From assembly GCA_002413045.1 (NCBI GenBank), contig DHWF01000022.1, positions 1 to 22,373 on the forward strand: a stretch of 22,373 bases of DNA. Direction: 5' to 3'. Origin of the DNA: Chloroflexi bacterium UBA5189 (GTDB lineage Bacteria > Chloroflexota > Limnocylindria > Limnocylindrales > CSP1-4). The translations under genes and the position numbers were made by a program. Positions 21,360-22,373 of this stretch are shown one piece after another (positions within the stretch are counted from its first letter, which is position 1; every line of letters begins with the position of its first letter). The notes under the pieces were generated by a model. The model was not told the origin of the DNA and ran no database searches. It worked only from the letters and a program-made list of their open reading frames with translations.

Positions 21360-21988
21360 TGGAGCCGCAGCGCCCGGACCTGCCGGTCGAGCCGGACGGC
21401 GCACCGGTGGACCCGCGGGCCGTGCGGGTCACGGTCGTCGGAGCGGACCTCGGCGACCTCCCGGCCATCGTCGTCGGGCCGGCAGCCGACGCCGGAGTGC
21501 CGAATGCACGCCCACTTCAGGATGGGTCGCCGGTGGATGCGAGCCTCGAGATGGTCGGCAGGGAGCGCGCCGTCCTCCGGGAGGACACGGACAGAACCCG
21601 CCACCCGCTCCTCCTGCCAACGACGGAGCCCGCGACGAGCTCCGGTCGCCCCGGTGTCGACCGGCGCGAGGTGATCCTCGACGGCTGGCGCTTCGAGGTC
21701 GAGGTGGAATCCGCCGCCCGGGCCGCGCTCCAAGATCGGGCTCGACGCGGGCGCGAGCAGGCGGGGCGGAGCGGGCCGACCCAGGTCCATGCCATCATCC
21801 CGGGCGTCGTGGTCAGCGTCTCGATCGCCCCCGGCGATATCGTGACCGCCGGCCAGCAGCTGCTCGTCGTCGAGGCGATGAAGATGCAGAACGAGCTTCG
21901 GGCGCCGCGGGACGGCACGATCGAGCGGGTTGCTGTCGGCGCGGGCGCCACCATCGACGTCGGGGACCTCCTCCTCGTGCTCGCGTGA
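21359..21988 (+). CDS. Biotin carboxyl carrier protein of the acyl-CoA carboxylase
   Basis: This is a 209-residue protein whose ATG 21359 overlaps the biotin carboxylase stop as TGATG, implying translational coupling. The C-terminal biotinyl domain runs from about 142 to 209: 'VHAIIPGVVVSVSIAPGDIV', then 'LLVVEAMKMQNELRAPRDG' with the biotinylated Lys175 between two Met. Residues about 100-135 ('DRREVILDGWRFEVEVESAA' and the Arg-rich helix after it) look like the bridging segment that follows the biotin carboxylase core in fused alpha subunits. The N-terminal 95 residues are Pro/Asp-rich and not recognised. The alpha chain, fused in most actinobacteria, is therefore split at this gene boundary. 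Confidence 0.92.
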   Translation: MEPQRPDLPVEPDGAPVDPRAVRVTVVGADLGDLPAIVVGPAADAGVPNARPLQDGSPVDASLEMVGRERAVLREDTDRTRHPLLLPTTEPATSSGRPGVDRREVILDGWRFEVEVESAARAALQDRARRGREQAGRSGPTQVHAIIPGVVVSVSIAPGDIVTAGQQLLVVEAMKMQNELRAPRDGTIERVAVGAGATIDVGDLLLVLA

Positions 21989-21995
21989 GCGCCGC

Positions 21996-22373
21996 GTGAG
22001 CGACGAGTCGAGCCCCGAGCCCCTGGATCCCGGGCGCGAGCGATGGCGAGGCTCGACCCGCCGGAAAGCCGTGGAGGGCGCCCCGGAGCGCCGCGAGCGG
22101 TTCGAGACCTCCTCGGGCCTGGAGGTCCGGGACCTGTACACCCCGGCTGACATCGCCGGGCTCGACGAGGACCGCGACCTCGGGCGCCCCGGGGAGCCGC
22201 CGTTCACCCGCGGCGTCCAGCCGACGATGTACCGCAGCCGGCTTTGGACGATGCGTCAGTACGCCGGCTTCTCGACGGCGGCCGAGACGAATCGCCGCTT
22301 CCGATACCTGCTCGAGCAGGGCCAGACCGGGCTGTCGGTCGCCTTCGACCTGCCGACCCAGATGGGCTTCGAC
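21996..22373 (+). CDS. Methylmalonyl-CoA mutase, large (catalytic) subunit, N-terminal part (cut by window edge)
   Basis: 126 residues are visible from GTG 21996, 7 bp after the carrier-protein stop; the frame continues past the window. After a polar 35-residue leader, 'SSGLEVRDLYTPADIAGLD' precedes 'PGEPPFTRGVQPTMYRSRLWTMRQYAGFSTAAETNRRFRYLLEQGQTGLSVAFDLPTQMGFD', the strongly conserved substrate-entry part of cobalamin-dependent acyl-CoA mutases. The B12-binding domain is beyond the edge, so fused and separate-subunit forms (MutB versus IcmA/MeaA) cannot be told apart. Context argues for methylmalonyl-CoA mutase, which makes succinyl-CoA from the product of the upstream carboxylase. An epimerase is not seen here. 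Confidence 0.93.
   Translation, partial: MSDESSPEPLDPGRERWRGSTRRKAVEGAPERRERFETSSGLEVRDLYTPADIAGLDEDRDLGRPGEPPFTRGVQPTMYRSRLWTMRQYAGFSTAAETNRRFRYLLEQGQTGLSVAFDLPTQMGFD

Overview
The window is about two-thirds G+C throughout, uses many GTG starts, and is densely packed with small bacterial housekeeping and stress genes. The gene set (chromosomal ParA/ParB, a mycothiol-amidase-like LmbE protein, an Eis-like acetyltransferase, a propionyl-CoA carboxylase split into three polypeptides next to methylmalonyl-CoA mutase, a UbiA prenyltransferase of the 'LVHPFPSLL' type) and the many near-leaderless promoters suggest an uncultured high-GC Chloroflexota (Limnocylindria/Ellin6529-like), with a deep actinobacterial relative as the alternative. 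This placement is inferred from protein character only.

Layout. 1-692: the 3' end of the primary sigma factor gene followed by a one-domain PAS-like protein. 693-970: five degenerate palindromic repeats at a 60-61 bp period, lying between convergent genes and running into the 3' end of an XRE-type regulator gene (942-1622, minus). 1759-2982: ammonium transporter, then a 17-bp tandem repeat and a strong hairpin. 3102-5825 (minus): glyoxalase/VOC protein, a decayed GNAT acetyltransferase remnant, a secreted protein, and a translationally coupled SnoaL-like/sulfurtransferase pair. 5921-6739: META-domain lipoprotein, then tRNA-Asn(GTT) at 6793-6867. 6909-8248: divergent LmbE amidase and DUF1801 genes whose starts are 26 bp apart. 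8308-9382: methyltransferase and MsrB. 9404-10642 (minus): Eis-like acetyltransferase. 10768-11464: ribbon-helix-helix-like protein and a 24-residue Lys-rich microprotein gene. 11566-12876 (minus): histidine phosphatase and MsrA. 13082-15309: glycerophosphate acyltransferase, an unknown protein, and a UbiA prenyltransferase whose reading frame extends upstream of any normal start codon. 15494-15943: small secreted repeat protein. 16043-17822 (minus): parA-parB. 17823-18184: intergenic region with two inverted DnaA-box-like sites. 18185-end: pccB, accC, biotin carrier, methylmalonyl-CoA mutase (cut by the window edge).

The right-hand operon would carry propionyl-CoA through methylmalonyl-CoA towards succinyl-CoA. 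MsrA, MsrB, the sulfurtransferase and the LmbE amidase together suggest sulfur/thiol redox housekeeping. The features that normal annotation explains least are the palindromic 60-bp-period array, the short-leader promoter class, the microprotein gene, the UbiA start problem and the DnaA boxes beside parAB.
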